Assembly (NCBI GenBank): GCA_027489955.1
Contig: JAIXYZ010000002.1
Span: 1-64,000 of the forward strand
Reading direction: 5' to 3'
Length of the DNA: 64,000 bases
From: Hyphomicrobiales bacterium
GTDB taxonomy: Bacteria > Pseudomonadota > Alphaproteobacteria > Rhizobiales > Beijerinckiaceae
The stretch's first letter is position 1, and each line of letters begins with the position of its first letter. The position numbers and the translations under genes are program-made. Positions 50,564 to 60,692 of the stretch are shown piece by piece. Below the pieces are notes generated by a model. That model was given only the letters and a program-made list of their open reading frames with translations, ran no database searches and was not told where the DNA came from.

Positions 50564-51088
50564 ATGGGCACGGGGGGATCATCGCGCACCGGCCCTCGCG
50601 TCGCCGCCCTCCTGGCGGTGCTGTGGGCGGGCTGCGCCTTCGGGTTCTTCCACGCCTGGGCCGTCGCGATGCCGGGCCTCGACGCCGCCGATCCCCACGC
50701 GGCGATGGCGGCCATGCGGGCGATGAACGCGGCGGTGCGGGTGCCGGGCTTCGCGGCCGTCTTCTTCGGCGTCCCCTTGATCGCGGGCGCGGCGGGGCTC
50801 TGGTGCCTCGCGGCCGGACGGGCATGGGCCGGCGCGCTGCTGCTCGCGGCGGCGGGGCTTTATGGGCTCCTCGTCATGGCGCCGACCGCGCGGTTCAACG
50901 TCCCGCTCAACGAGGCGCTGGCCCTGGCGGCCGTGCCGGCGGGAACGGCCGAGGCGCAGGCCATCTGGCGCGCCTATTCCGCGCCATGGCAGGCCTGGAA
51001 CCTGCTGCGCCTGGCAGGATCGGGCGGTGCGTTCGCGCTGGCGGCCGCGGCGCTTCTCGCGCTCGGCCGCGGCGGGCGAGAGCCCTGA
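50564..51088 (+). CDS. DUF1772/anthrone oxygenase-like membrane protein
   Basis: 174 aa with four helices. The DUF1772 pattern is visible: an MNAAVRVPGFAAVFFGVPL segment after helix 1, TARFNVPLNEAL after helix 3, and WRAYSAPWQAWNLLR before helix 4. Family members include fungal anthrone oxygenases; bacterial ones are mostly uncharacterised. It is coupled to the upstream membrane-protein gene and is part of the TetR-controlled divergent unit. It converges with the TadG-like gene, whose stop is 1 bp away. Confidence 0.8.
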   Translation: MGTGGSSRTGPRVAALLAVLWAGCAFGFFHAWAVAMPGLDAADPHAAMAAMRAMNAAVRVPGFAAVFFGVPLIAGAAGLWCLAAGRAWAGALLLAAAGLYGLLVMAPTARFNVPLNEALALAAVPAGTAEAQAIWRAYSAPWQAWNLLRLAGSGGAFALAAAALLALGRGGREP

Positions 51089-51089
51089 C

Positions 51090-52763
51090 CTATTGCACCA
51101 GGACCGCGCCGTCGCAGCGGGCCGACAGGACCCAGACATCGGCTTCGCCGAGGCCGATGCCGAGGGTCTGGAGCACCGAGGCGAGAAGCTGGTCCAATGC
51201 GGGGGTGGCGGCGGTCACCACGCCGGACACGGCCGAGGTGACGAGGCCGACATCCAGGAGCGGGATGCCGACCACGTCCGGCTTCAGGCTGAGGTCCCTG
51301 AGGAGCGACGCGGTCAGCGAGGTGGTGAACTGCGTGGTGCGCACGGTCCTGGGGCTGCGCCGCTCGATGTCCTCGATGCGGAACTCCAGCGGCGTGTAGC
51401 CGGTGTTGCGGATGGCCGCATGAGCCTGGCCCGTCACCCGCACGAGCGGCAGGCGCACGATCTCCGCCGGGGGCGGCGAGACGGGCCTGGTGAAGTTGGC
51501 CATCAGGGCGGGGGTGACGTCGCCGATCCACGCATCGAGCAGGCCGGGCCGCGCGTCGACGGCGACGCGCAGGTCCGATCGCTGCCAGCCGCAGACGATC
51601 CGCGAGAGCCGGGCGTCGGCGGGGGCGAGCTCGATATAGATCGGCAGCCGGACCTGGGCGGCGCCGAGGAGCCCGCCGCCCAGGAGCCGGACGTCGAGGA
51701 GCAGCCGGGTCTGCGCCGTGTGGACGCTCGCCCCCTCCGCCCCGATGGTCAGCCAGCGCGCGGTTTGCGGCCGCTCGCCGATGGCGAGCGAGAGCCGGGC
51801 CGAGGCGATGCCCGGCAGGCTCACGCCCAGATTGGCGTCCACCACGCGGTTGCCGTTCGCCACCTGCGCATGGGCCATGAGGAGGTCCAGCGCCGAGACC
51901 GCCACCGTGGCGGCCGGGCGCTCGGACAGGGGCGTCGTGGCGTAGGGGCCAAGATCCAGCAGGCGATCGAGGCTGGCCTCCGCAGCGGCGCCTCCCGCCT
52001 GGACGGCGATGGATTGCAGGGCCGCGCGGGCCCGCCCGTCGCCGGTGGCGCGCGCCGCGGCGCGAGCAAGATCGGCGGAGCGGATGCGGGGGCGGAGGAT
52101 GTCCCGATACGTGCCGGCGGTGAGGTCGATCCCCGTTGGCCGCACGCCCTGGAGCGTCTCGAACAGGTCGATCCGGGCATCCGCCAGCGCCTGGTAATCC
52201 ATCACCGAGAGGCTGACCGTCGATCCCGTCAGGGCCGAGAGCAGCCCGTTCAGCACGCCGCCGTCGAGGCGCAGGAGCCGCGAGCCGATGGAGAAGGCCC
52301 CGTGGCGGGCGACCGCCGCGGTGGCGGACACCGAGACCGGCGCGTCCGGCCCGGAGCCCAGCAGCCGGCCGAAATAGAGCCGCGCCCGGGTGTCGATCTC
52401 CACGCGCACGGCATTGGCGGCGGCGCCGCCCGCGACCACGAACCGCGCGGGTCGAGCGATGGCGGGGTCGGGGCTGTAGATGCCGGTCGAGACCGCCACC
52501 CGGTCCGCCGTCTCGATGCCGTTCTCGCGCACGGAGCGGGCGGCCACGTCCCGGGCGCGGGCGATGTCGGCGGCGCCGGCCATGGCGGCGAGGTCCGCCG
52601 TCTGCTGGGCGCGGCGCTTGGCGAGGTTGATGGAGCCGAGGTCCACGGCGAACGCCGCAAGACCCCCGGCCACCGCGATGGATGCGGCCGACAGGATGGC
52701 AACGGCACCATCCTGCCGGCTCGCGAGCCGGCGCAGGGAGAAGCGGTGGGTGGGGTGGAGCAC
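51090..52763 (-). CDS. tadG: TadG-like pilus assembly / Flp-related protein
   Basis: 557-aa protein with one N-terminal membrane helix in the TadG pattern: DGAVAILSAASIAVAGGLAA, then AVDLGSINLAKRRAQQTADL and AAMAGA. The rest is an extracytoplasmic domain without a von Willebrand motif that I can see. The start is GTG 52763, 2 bp after the TadE-like stop, with GGGGGA upstream. TadG-type proteins take part in Flp pilus assembly. No other tad or cpa genes lie in the window. Confidence 0.82.
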   Translation of the reverse strand: MLHPTHRFSLRRLASRQDGAVAILSAASIAVAGGLAAFAVDLGSINLAKRRAQQTADLAAMAGAADIARARDVAARSVRENGIETADRVAVSTGIYSPDPAIARPARFVVAGGAAANAVRVEIDTRARLYFGRLLGSGPDAPVSVSATAAVARHGAFSIGSRLLRLDGGVLNGLLSALTGSTVSLSVMDYQALADARIDLFETLQGVRPTGIDLTAGTYRDILRPRIRSADLARAAARATGDGRARAALQSIAVQAGGAAAEASLDRLLDLGPYATTPLSERPAATVAVSALDLLMAHAQVANGNRVVDANLGVSLPGIASARLSLAIGERPQTARWLTIGAEGASVHTAQTRLLLDVRLLGGGLLGAAQVRLPIYIELAPADARLSRIVCGWQRSDLRVAVDARPGLLDAWIGDVTPALMANFTRPVSPPPAEIVRLPLVRVTGQAHAAIRNTGYTPLEFRIEDIERRSPRTVRTTQFTTSLTASLLRDLSLKPDVVGIPLLDVGLVTSAVSGVVTAATPALDQLLASVLQTLGIGLGEADVWVLSARCDGAVLVQ

Positions 52764-52765
52764 CG

Positions 52766-53191
52766 CTAGAATCCCCCGCGCCGGACAATGGCGCTGCGCT
52801 CGATCGCCTCGGGCGGCGTCGGCAGCAGGCGGGAAAAGGCACTGAGCCCGAGATGGGAGGCGTCGTAGCGCACGGTGACGACGAAGCGGCCGGGATCGGC
52901 GGCATCGGTCCGGCCCTCGACGACGAGGCCCTGGCTGCGCAGCAGCGGATAGCGCCCGACCGTGTCGATCGCCGTGGCACGGGCGATCGCGGCCCGCTCC
53001 TGATCCGACAGGCCGGAGACGGACGCGCGGGCCGCCTCGGCGGCCAGCTGCTGGACCCCGTGCGCGACGCCGAAATACAGGCCGTAGACGAGGACGCCGA
53101 GGACGACGAGCAGGAAGACCGGCAGGGTCAGGCCGAACTCGACCGCCGCATTGGCCTTCTGATCGGCAGAAAATGTCCGCCTTGCCGCCAT
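52766..53191 (-). CDS. tadE: TadE-like pseudopilin
   Basis: 141 aa. The N-terminus has the TadE prepilin-like pattern: a basic leader, then NAAVEFGLTLPVFLLVVLGV with the conserved Glu at position +5 of the hydrophobic helix. The mature part has no further membrane segment. It is the first gene of a two-gene unit with the TadG-like gene. The pair is isolated from the ATPase and secretin genes it would need. Confidence 0.87.
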   Translation of the reverse strand: MAARRTFSADQKANAAVEFGLTLPVFLLVVLGVLVYGLYFGVAHGVQQLAAEAARASVSGLSDQERAAIARATAIDTVGRYPLLRSQGLVVEGRTDAADPGRFVVTVRYDASHLGLSAFSRLLPTPPEAIERSAIVRRGGF

Positions 53192-53272
53192 GGCTGCAAC
53201 CTCCGCCCGAAAATTGGCGTCTTTGCAACCATTACGCGATCAAGTCTTAAGGAGTGATTACCTCAGGTTGCA

Positions 53273-54631
53273 TCACCGCACGGGTGCACGCATCGTGACG
53301 AGCTCTTCCGCGGCCGTGGGATGGACGGCCATGGTGCGATCGAAATCCGCCTTGGTGGCGCAGAGCGTCAGGGCGACGCCCGCCATCTGGATGATCTCGC
53401 CGGCATGATCCCCCAGGATGTGCACGCCGATGACGAGGTCCGTCTGCTTCTCCACCACGAGCTTCATGATCGTGCGCTCGTTGCGGCCCGACAGCGTCGC
53501 CATCATGGGCCTGAACGCGGACATGAAGATGGACACGTCCTTGCCCGTCTCGCGTGCGGCGGCCTCGGTGAAGCCCAGCGACCCGATCTCCGGCGTGGAG
53601 AAGACGGCGGTGGGGATGAGGGCATGGGAGGCCGTCCAGTCCTTTCCGCCGAAGACGCTGTCGGCGAAGGCGTGACCCTCGCGGATGGCGACCGGCGTCA
53701 GGTTGGCGCGGTTCGTCACGTCGCCGACCGCATGGATCGAGGGCGCGGAGGTCTGCGAGGCGGCATCCACGCGGATGGCGCCGCCCTCCACCACGACGCC
53801 CGCCTTCTCCAGCCCGAGCCCGTCGATGTTGGGCCTGCGGCCGGTGGCGATCATCACCTCGTCGTAAACCTGCATATCGCCGTCGGAGAACGTCACCTGG
53901 AGCCCGGATGGCGTACGGTCGATGCGGGTGAGCGTCGCCTTGAGGCGCAGGTCGATGCCGCGATGGCGGTAGGCGTCTTGGAGACCGCCGCGGATGTCGT
54001 CGTCGAAGCCGCGCAGGATGTGCTCGCCGCGATGGGCGAGGGTGACCTTGCTGCCAAGGCCCGCGAAGATGCCGGCGAATTCCACGGCGATGTAGCCGCC
54101 GCCGACGACGAGGATGCGCGCCGGCTGGCGCTTCAGGTCGAACGCCTCGTTAGAGGTGATGGCATGCTCGATGCCCGGCACCGCGGGTTCGCGGACGGTG
54201 CTGGCGCCGGTGGCGATGAGGATGTGCCGGGCGGTGACGACGCGGCCGTCGGCGGCGATGCGCACCGCGTTCGGCCCTTCCAGCATGGCGCGGCTCCTGA
54301 CGATCTCCACGCCAGAGCGGTCGAGATTGGCGACGTAGAGCCCCTCCAGGCGCGCGATCTCCTTGTCCTTGGCGGCGATGAGCGAGGGCCAGTCGAATCG
54401 GCTCTCCCCCACCTGCCAGCCGAAGCCCGCCGCGTCCTCGAACGCGTCGGGGAAGCGGCTGGCATAGACGAGGAGCTTCTTGGGCACGCAGCCGCGGATC
54501 ACGCAGGTGCCGCCGACGCGGTATTCCTCCGCCAGCATGACCCGCGCGCCGTGGCCGGCCGCGATCCGCGCCGCGCGCACGCCGCCGGACCCACCGCCGA
54601 TGACGAACAGGTCCACGTCGTACTGGCTCAT
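53273..54631 (-). CDS. gor: Glutathione-disulfide reductase
   Basis: NADPH-dependent flavoenzyme that regenerates reduced glutathione (452 aa). It has the FAD motif GGGSGG at 12-17 and redox-active Cys43/Cys48 in GTCVIRGCVPKK. The pyridine-nucleotide motif is GGGYIAVEFAGIFAGLG, followed by an Arg (HRGEHILR) that favours NADPH. The C-terminal HPTAAEE supplies the catalytic His-Glu of the partner subunit. ATG 54631 overlaps the stop of the O-antigen-ligase-like gene by 4 bp. Confidence 0.95.
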   Translation of the reverse strand: MSQYDVDLFVIGGGSGGVRAARIAAGHGARVMLAEEYRVGGTCVIRGCVPKKLLVYASRFPDAFEDAAGFGWQVGESRFDWPSLIAAKDKEIARLEGLYVANLDRSGVEIVRSRAMLEGPNAVRIAADGRVVTARHILIATGASTVREPAVPGIEHAITSNEAFDLKRQPARILVVGGGYIAVEFAGIFAGLGSKVTLAHRGEHILRGFDDDIRGGLQDAYRHRGIDLRLKATLTRIDRTPSGLQVTFSDGDMQVYDEVMIATGRRPNIDGLGLEKAGVVVEGGAIRVDAASQTSAPSIHAVGDVTNRANLTPVAIREGHAFADSVFGGKDWTASHALIPTAVFSTPEIGSLGFTEAAARETGKDVSIFMSAFRPMMATLSGRNERTIMKLVVEKQTDLVIGVHILGDHAGEIIQMAGVALTLCATKADFDRTMAVHPTAAEELVTMRAPVR

Positions 54632-55857
54632 CGCATCTCTCCCGCCCCGGAGGGCGCGCCGCTTCGGAACAGGACCGCGACGAGGCCGATGGCGGCGATC
54701 CACCAGCCCTGCCAGGCGCCGTGAGACACGTACGCGATGCTGAATATGGTGGCGTAGGCCGCCAGGCGAAGGGCCACGCCCCGCCGAGACGTGCGCCCGA
54801 TCACGCCCAGCACCGCCAGGCACCCCGCCAGGGCGGCGAGCGCGCCCGCCGCGCCGAGTTCCACCCAGACCTGCAGGACGGCATTGTGGGGATGGCCCGC
54901 GCCCAGCAGCCGCGCGCGCTCCGGCGGGACCTGCCCGGCGACCGGGTGATCCGCCATAGCGCGGGTAATGTTGAAGCCGTGGCCGAGGACCGGCGCGAAG
55001 GGGATCGTCGCCCCGAAGTCGCGCCAGATCTCGATGCGGGCCCGCGTGTTGGATTCGGCATAGGCCTGATGGACGCGCTCCGGCAGCAGCCTGTCCGCCA
55101 CCGCGCCGGCCACGGGCGCCAGCGCGAAGCCCGCGATCGTCGCGACCATGGCGAGGCGAACGGCGAGGCGCGGCGCGGCGAAGGCGAATGCGGCTGCCGC
55201 GGCCCCGATGGCGAGGCCGAACGTCGCCGACCCCGATTCAGACAGGCCCGCCACCGCCACGACCGTGGCGGCGAGCGCAAGGCCGAGGGCGCGGTGCCGC
55301 GGCGGGCCGCCCATGAGCGCGAGCCCGACGGGCCAGAGCAGGAGCACGCAGACCACGACGGGCCGGTTGAAGATGAACGAGTTCGGCCGCAGCCCCAGCG
55401 CATGGCGGGCGGCAAGGCCCGTGGAGAGCTCGTAGGCGATGAGGCCGAGCGCGGCGATCATGCCGGCCGCCAGCGCCGCCATCGTCCACCGGGGCAGGAC
55501 GGGCGGCAGGACGAGCACCGCCGCGGCGGCCAGGGCCGCGCAGAATGTGGCCTCGCCGTATCCGGCAAAGCCCGCCCGCGCCGCCGAAAGGCCCAGCAGG
55601 GCCAGCAGGCCGGCAAAGGCCAGGGCCGCGCCGCGCCGCGCGGAGGTCCACCATGCGCGGCGCATGGGACCCGGCGCGTCCGACAGCCACGCGCTGCCCG
55701 CGCCCAGCAGCAACGCCGCGGCCAGCACGGCCGGCAGCGACCGGCTGGCCAGGGCCATGGCGAGCGGCGCCAGCGCCAGGGCGAGGCCGGCGCCCGCGGC
55801 CAGCCGCCCGGCGGCGGGCGGCGACGCGGAGACGGCGGTTGCGGAGGATGCGGACAT
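54628..55857 (-). CDS. O-antigen ligase/polymerase-like membrane protein
   Basis: 409 aa with about ten to twelve membrane helices and a periplasmic loop carrying the Wzy_C-type pattern: RARIEIWRDFGATIPFAPVL, GHGFNITRAM and the conserved GHPHNAVLQVWVELG. WaaL-type proteins join O-antigen to lipid A core. No glycan genes are adjacent. It overlaps the glutathione reductase gene by 4 bp, an unexpected pairing. Confidence 0.8.
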   Translation of the reverse strand: MSASSATAVSASPPAAGRLAAGAGLALALAPLAMALASRSLPAVLAAALLLGAGSAWLSDAPGPMRRAWWTSARRGAALAFAGLLALLGLSAARAGFAGYGEATFCAALAAAAVLVLPPVLPRWTMAALAAGMIAALGLIAYELSTGLAARHALGLRPNSFIFNRPVVVCVLLLWPVGLALMGGPPRHRALGLALAATVVAVAGLSESGSATFGLAIGAAAAAFAFAAPRLAVRLAMVATIAGFALAPVAGAVADRLLPERVHQAYAESNTRARIEIWRDFGATIPFAPVLGHGFNITRAMADHPVAGQVPPERARLLGAGHPHNAVLQVWVELGAAGALAALAGCLAVLGVIGRTSRRGVALRLAAYATIFSIAYVSHGAWQGWWIAAIGLVAVLFRSGAPSGAGEMR

Positions 55858-56001
55858 GACAATCCAGGGCTGCGGAGCCCGGCGGCGGTGGACGACGCCG
55901 GTTGAGCCTTAATGTTGAAACGAGGGGCGCTTGTCACCTGCCATAACGCGGGACTACGGTTCCGGACAGGCGCGCTAGACGCCGGTCAACGGGAGGATCC
56001 C

Positions 56002-56967
56002 ATGTCGCTTTTCCATCGCGCTGCCATGCGCGGACTTCTGGCCGCCGCGGTCATCGTCGGCGCCGGCTCGGCCTTCGCCCAGTCCGACCTCAAGATCATG
56101 GCGCCCGCCGCGCCCGGCGGCGGCTGGGACGGCACGGCGCGCGCGATGCAGCAGGCGCTCACCGGCGCCGGCATCGCCAAGTCCGTGCAGGTGACGAACG
56201 TGCCGGGCGCGGGCGGCATCGTCGGCCTCGCCCAGCTCATCAACCAGGGCAAGGGCGACGCCAACCAGCTCATGGTCAACGGCTTCGTCATGGTCGGCGC
56301 GATCCTGACCAACAAGGCGCCGGTCAACCTGACCCAGACCACGCCCATCGCCCGCCTGACCGAGGAGGCGCTGGCCATCGTCGTGCCGACCGACAGCGCC
56401 ATCAAGGACGCCAAGGGCCTGGCCGCCGCGATCAAGGCCGACCCGGCCAAGGTGACGTGGGGCGGCGGCTCCGCCGGCGGCGTGGACCACATCGCCGCGG
56501 CCCTGTTCACGCAGGAGGCCGGCGCCGATCCCACCAAGCTGAACTACATCCCCTTCTCCGGCGGCGGCGAGGCGCTGGCGGCCATCATCGGCGGCAAGGT
56601 GACCGCGGGCGTGTCGGGCTTCAGCGAGTTCGAGGGCCAGATCAAGGCCGGCAAGCTGCGCCTCATCGGCGTGACCTCCGCCAACCGCCTGGCCAATGTC
56701 GACGGCCCGACGATCAAGGAGCAGGGCATCAACCTGGAGATCACCAACTGGCGCTCCGTCGTCGCCCCTCCAGGCCTGACGGCCGAGCAGACCAAGGCGC
56801 TCACCGACATCGTGAAGAAGATGAACGACTCGCCGCAGTGGAAGGAGCTGCTCAAGCAGCGCGGCTGGGACGCGGCCTATCTCGACGGCGAGGCGTTCGG
56901 CGCCTTCCTCAAGGCCGAGAACGAGCGGGTCAACAAGGTCCTGACCTCCGTCGGCCTGGTCAAGTGA
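56002..56967 (+). CDS. tctC: TctC-family periplasmic binding protein
   Basis: Binding protein of a tripartite tricarboxylate transporter (321 aa). A Sec signal peptide (about 1-26) ends GSAFAQ. The family's ligand region [20 protein letters not shown] follows, and [13 protein letters not shown] is the second conserved loop. ATG 56002 has GGGAGGA upstream. It is first in the tctCBA operon and is followed by an attenuator-like hairpin. The ligand may be citrate, tricarballylate or another carboxylate. Confidence 0.93.
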   Translation: MSLFHRAAMRGLLAAAVIVGAGSAFAQSDLKIMAPAAPGGGWDGTARAMQQALTGAGIAKSVQVTNVPGAGGIVGLAQLINQGKGDANQLMVNGFVMVGAILTNKAPVNLTQTTPIARLTEEALAIVVPTDSAIKDAKGLAAAIKADPAKVTWGGGSAGGVDHIAAALFTQEAGADPTKLNYIPFSGGGEALAAIIGGKVTAGVSGFSEFEGQIKAGKLRLIGVTSANRLANVDGPTIKEQGINLEITNWRSVVAPPGLTAEQTKALTDIVKKMNDSPQWKELLKQRGWDAAYLDGEAFGAFLKAENERVNKVLTSVGLVK

Positions 56968-56995
56968 CCGGCCGGAACGCGGACTGAACCAACGG

Positions 56996-57017
56996 ACGGG
57001 CGCCCCAGGGCGCCCGT
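56996..57017 (+). terminator. Hairpin between tctC and tctB
   Basis: Inverted repeat ACGGGCGCCC/GGGCGCCCGT with a very short loop, followed by TCCTGTCTG, 29 bp past the tctC stop. It probably attenuates read-through so that more binding protein than permease is made. Confidence 0.55.
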
Positions 57018-57050
57018 TCCTGTCTGTGAGACGAACAGGGGAGACGGGGC

Positions 57051-57713
57051 ATGAACACTGACGCGGGACGCAGGAGCGTCGACACCGCGACGCTGGTCAT
57101 CGGCGTGCTGCTGATCGCCGGCGCGGAGACCTTGCGCCGCGACGCGGCCGCCATGAGCGGGGGCATCGCGACCTACGGCATCGGCCCGACCGCCATGACC
57201 TACGTGGTCGCGGCCGGGCTCGGTATCCTCGGGCTGGGACATCTCCTGGCCGGGGTGCGCAGCGGCGCGCAGGAGCGGGAGGGCATCGACCTCTCGGCGG
57301 TCGCCTGGATCGGCGGCGCGGTCGCCGCCCTGATCTTCGGCCTCGACCGGGCGATCGGCTTCATACCGGGCGTGACGCTGCTCTTTGCCGCGACGGCCCG
57401 GGGCTTCCGCAACGACCGGTCGCTGGCCATGTCGAACCGGCTCGCGGCCCTCGCCGCCCTGGGCTTCCTCCTGGTGCTCGGCATCCCGCTGCTCGGGGTC
57501 GCCCTGCCCATCGCCGGGCTGAAACCCGCCCTCGTCGTCGTCGGCTGGATATCCCTGGCGCTGCTGCTGGCGGGCCTGTTCTGGCCGCCGCGCACGCAGA
57601 CCGGCCTCAAGGACGCGGCCATCGGCTTCGTCCTGTCGCTGATCGTCTATCTCGCCTTCACCAAGCTCCTGACGCTGTCCCTACCCCAGGGACCGCTCGA
57701 GCGGCTGCTCTGA
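57051..57713 (+). CDS. tctB: TctB-family small permease
   Basis: Small membrane subunit of the tricarboxylate transporter (220 aa). Helices are visible near residues 12-24, 47-67, 80-95, 100-115, 127-150, 158-176 and 186-205. The ending [19 protein letters not shown] is the usual TctB C-terminus. It is longer than typical TctB proteins of about 150 residues; an extra pair of helices appears around residues 125-176. It lies 11 bp before tctA. Confidence 0.82.
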   Translation: MNTDAGRRSVDTATLVIGVLLIAGAETLRRDAAAMSGGIATYGIGPTAMTYVVAAGLGILGLGHLLAGVRSGAQEREGIDLSAVAWIGGAVAALIFGLDRAIGFIPGVTLLFAATARGFRNDRSLAMSNRLAALAALGFLLVLGIPLLGVALPIAGLKPALVVVGWISLALLLAGLFWPPRTQTGLKDAAIGFVLSLIVYLAFTKLLTLSLPQGPLERLL

Positions 57714-57724
57714 GGGAGCCCGGC

Positions 57725-59224
57725 ATGGATACGTTCGTCTCACTGGGACAGGGCTTCCTCGTCGCGCTGGAGCCGATGAAGCTCCTCTACGCGCTCATCG
57801 GCGTGTTCCTGGGCACGCTGGTCGGCGTCCTGCCCGGCATCGGCCCGGCGCTGACGCTGGCTTTGCTGCTGCCCGTGACCTTCAAGCTCGACCCGACGGG
57901 CTCGCTCATCATGTTCGCCGGCATCTATTACGGCGGCATGTATGGCGGCTCGACCACGTCGATCCTGATCAACACGCCGGGCGAATCCGCCTCGATGATC
58001 ACGGCGCTGGAAGGCAACCGGATGGCGAAGTCCGGCCGCGGCGGGCCGGCGCTGGCCACCGCCGCCATCGGCTCCTTCGTCGCGGGCACGCTGGCGACGA
58101 TCGGCCTTGCCTTCTTCGCGCCCTACCTCGTGGCGCTCGCCATCAAGTTCGGGCCGGAGGACTATTTCGCGCTGATGGTGCTGGCCTTCGTCACCGTCTC
58201 GGCGACGTTCGGCGACAGTCCGCTGCGCGGGCTGACGAGCCTGTTCGTTGGCCTGGCGCTCGGGCTGGTGGGCATCGACATCCTGTCCGGCCAGTCCCGC
58301 CTGACCTACGGCGTGCCGGAGCTCCTGGACGGGGTGGAGGTGACGACGCTCGCCGTCGGCCTGTTCGCCATCGGCGAGGCGCTCTACGTCGCCGGTCGCC
58401 GCCACGTGGCGCCGGAGGAGGTGGAGCCGGTGCGCGGCTCGCTGTGGATGACGCGGGAGGACTGGGCGCGGTCATGGAAGCCCTGGCTGCGGGGCACCGC
58501 GCTCGGCTTCCCCATCGGCGCCCTGCCCGCGGGCGGCGCCGAGATCCCGACCTTCCTGTCCTACAACATCGAGAAGAAGCTCTCGACCAAGCCCGAGGAG
58601 TTCGGCCACGGCGCCATCGAGGGCGTGGCCGGGCCGGAGGCGGCCAACAACGCCTCGGCGGCCGGCACGCTGATGCCGCTCCTGACGCTCGGCCTGCCGA
58701 CATCGGCGACGGCGGCCATCCTGCTGGCGGGCTTCCAGCAATACGGCCTGAATCCCGGCCCGCTGCTCTTTGCCGAGAAGCCGGACCTGGTCTGGGGCCT
58801 GATCGCGAGCCTGTTCGTCGCCAACGTCATGCTGGTCGTCCTGAACCTGCCGCTCGTCGGGCTGTGGGTGAGGCTGCTCGCCATTCCCCAGCCCTGGCTC
58901 TATGCGGGCATCCTGGTCTTCGCGGCCATGGGCACGATGGCGGCCAACCCGTCGCCGGTGGAGCTGATGATGCTGCTCATCTTCGGCCTGCTCGGCCTGA
59001 TGATGCGGCGCTACGACTATCCCATCGCACCGATGGTCGTGGGCCTGATCCTGGGCCCGATGGCGGAGGCCCAGCTCCGGCGGGCCTTGTCGATCAGCCT
59101 GGGGGACCCCGTGGCGCTGGTGCAGAGCCCGATCGCCGCCACGCTGCTGGCCATCGCGCTCGCGGCCCTGGTGGCGCCCTACCTGATGAAGGGTCTGGAC
59201 CGGTTCCGGGCGACCGAGGACTGA
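57725..59224 (+). CDS. tctA: TctA-family large permease
   Basis: Twelve-helix transport subunit (499 aa). TctA hallmarks are present: [40 protein letters not shown], the second half repeat [16 protein letters not shown] and [19 protein letters not shown]. It is the last gene of the operon and is followed by a strong terminator at 59260. Confidence 0.95.
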   Translation: MDTFVSLGQGFLVALEPMKLLYALIGVFLGTLVGVLPGIGPALTLALLLPVTFKLDPTGSLIMFAGIYYGGMYGGSTTSILINTPGESASMITALEGNRMAKSGRGGPALATAAIGSFVAGTLATIGLAFFAPYLVALAIKFGPEDYFALMVLAFVTVSATFGDSPLRGLTSLFVGLALGLVGIDILSGQSRLTYGVPELLDGVEVTTLAVGLFAIGEALYVAGRRHVAPEEVEPVRGSLWMTREDWARSWKPWLRGTALGFPIGALPAGGAEIPTFLSYNIEKKLSTKPEEFGHGAIEGVAGPEAANNASAAGTLMPLLTLGLPTSATAAILLAGFQQYGLNPGPLLFAEKPDLVWGLIASLFVANVMLVVLNLPLVGLWVRLLAIPQPWLYAGILVFAAMGTMAANPSPVELMMLLIFGLLGLMMRRYDYPIAPMVVGLILGPMAEAQLRRALSISLGDPVALVQSPIAATLLAIALAALVAPYLMKGLDRFRATED

Positions 59225-59259
59225 CGGGCGTCCCCTTGCGAGCGATACCCCGAAACGAC

Positions 59260-59285
59260 AAAAGCCCGGCTTGCGCCGGGCTTTT
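59260..59285. terminator. Bidirectional Rho-independent terminator
   Basis: AAAAGCCCGGC-TTGC-GCCGGGCTTTT: 11-bp stem, 4-nt loop, T-run on both strands. It serves the tctCBA operon and the convergent DUF2059 gene. Confidence 0.93.
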
Positions 59286-59320
59286 TTCCATGAAGGCGGC
59301 TGCCCCCGACCGGGCGGCCC

Positions 59321-59824
59321 CTAGAGCGTATGGCCCTTCTTCTTCATCTCCTCCCGCACGCGGGCGACGATGAACTCGGACAGTTTCTGGCTCCAGGCCT
59401 GCATCTCGTTGAACATGCTGTCGAGCATGACCGGCTGGACCTCGACATAGCGCTTGCCGGCGGGCGAGCTGAAGAAGCGCGAGACCTCGCGCAGCTCCGG
59501 CTCGCTCAGCCGGGCGGCGAAGAGGCGGGCCGTGGTGTTCACCAGGTCCTCGCGCTGCTTGTCCAGCTCGGGCTTGAGCGCGGCCAGGACCTCGTCCAGG
59601 TCCTTGGCGATCTCCGGGCGGGTCGCGGCGAAGGTCTGGCGGACCTGGTCGGCGAATTGCGGCGCGATGGCATCGAACGAGCGGGAGATGCCCGAACCGA
59701 TGAGGACCTCGCGGGCCGCTTCCAGATGGCTGGGGGACTGCGCGTGGCCGGGAACGGTCGCGAGCGCGAGGCCCGCCACGGCCGCGGCGGCAAGGGTGAG
59801 CGAACGGAACGGAACGCGGGTCAT
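59321..59824 (-). CDS. DUF2059-domain secreted protein
   Basis: 167 aa. A signal peptide (about 1-28) ends GHAQS. The mature part is all helical with the DUF2059 pattern: EAAREVLIGSGISRSFDAI, then LSEPELREVSRFFSSPAGKR, where the conserved FF-S-P-GK segment lies. Function unknown in most bacteria. It lies 29 bp downstream of rpiA on the same strand. Confidence 0.85.
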   Translation of the reverse strand: MTRVPFRSLTLAAAAVAGLALATVPGHAQSPSHLEAAREVLIGSGISRSFDAIAPQFADQVRQTFAATRPEIAKDLDEVLAALKPELDKQREDLVNTTARLFAARLSEPELREVSRFFSSPAGKRYVEVQPVMLDSMFNEMQAWSQKLSEFIVARVREEMKKKGHTL

Positions 59825-59853
59825 GATCAATCTCCGAGAATGGGCGGTGCCTA

Positions 59854-60552
59854 TCAGACCAGGCCCCGTTCCGCGAGACCTTTGTCGGTGGCCAGGATGG
59901 CGCCGGTGGCGAGCCCGATGAACAGGCCATGCTCCATGACGCCGGGGATGCGGGCGAGCGCATCGGCCAGCCGCTCCGGGTCGGGAATCGCGCCCAGGGC
60001 GGCGTCCAGGATGTAGTGCCCGCCGTCCGTCACGTAAGGCCCGCCGTTTGCGGCGCTTCTGAGGCTCAGCGGCCCCTCGCAGCCGCAGCGCGCGATGGCG
60101 GCGGCCACCGCGCGGCGCGTCGCCTCCAGGCCGAAGGGCACGACCTCGACCGGCAGCGGGAAGCGGCCGAGCACGGCGACGTCCTTGGAGGAATCGGCGA
60201 TCACGATCATGCGGGCGGATGCGGCCGCGACGATCTTCTCCCGCAGGAGCGCGCCGCCGCCGCCCTTGATCAGCCGCATCCGGCCGTCGATCTCGTCGGC
60301 GCCGTCGACCGTCAGGTCGAGCTCGGGCGTTTCGTCCAGCGTCGTCAGCGGCACGCCGAGACTTTCCGCCTGGGCGCGCGTGGCCTCGGAGGTCGGCACG
60401 CACACGACCTTCAGGCCCTCGCGCACGCGCTCGCCCAGGAGATCGACGAAATGCCTGGCGGTGGAGCCGGTGCCAAGGCCAAGACGCATGCCGTCGCTGA
60501 CGAGGGCGACCGCGCGGGCGGCCGCCGCGCGCTTGAGATCGTCTGCGCTCAT
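59854..60552 (-). CDS. rpiA: Ribose-5-phosphate isomerase A
   Basis: Interconverts ribose 5-phosphate and ribulose 5-phosphate in the pentose phosphate pathway (232 aa). Family motifs are [12 protein letters not shown] near the N-terminus, VDGADEID with the catalytic Asp residues, and [14 protein letters not shown] with the catalytic Glu and Lys. It is full length. Confidence 0.95.
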   Translation of the reverse strand: MSADDLKRAAAARAVALVSDGMRLGLGTGSTARHFVDLLGERVREGLKVVCVPTSEATRAQAESLGVPLTTLDETPELDLTVDGADEIDGRMRLIKGGGGALLREKIVAAASARMIVIADSSKDVAVLGRFPLPVEVVPFGLEATRRAVAAAIARCGCEGPLSLRSAANGGPYVTDGGHYILDAALGAIPDPERLADALARIPGVMEHGLFIGLATGAILATDKGLAERGLV

Positions 60553-60692
60553 GGGTCACCGCCTTTTCTTGCGCGTCCGTGTCGCGGGCTCATAGCACGC
60601 GGGGGGCGGCGGGCAAGGCGAGCGGCTGTGGATACGGCCGGCGGCGCGCCGGCCCGTTCCCCGGATCGTTGCGTCCGGGCAGCTCTCGACGG

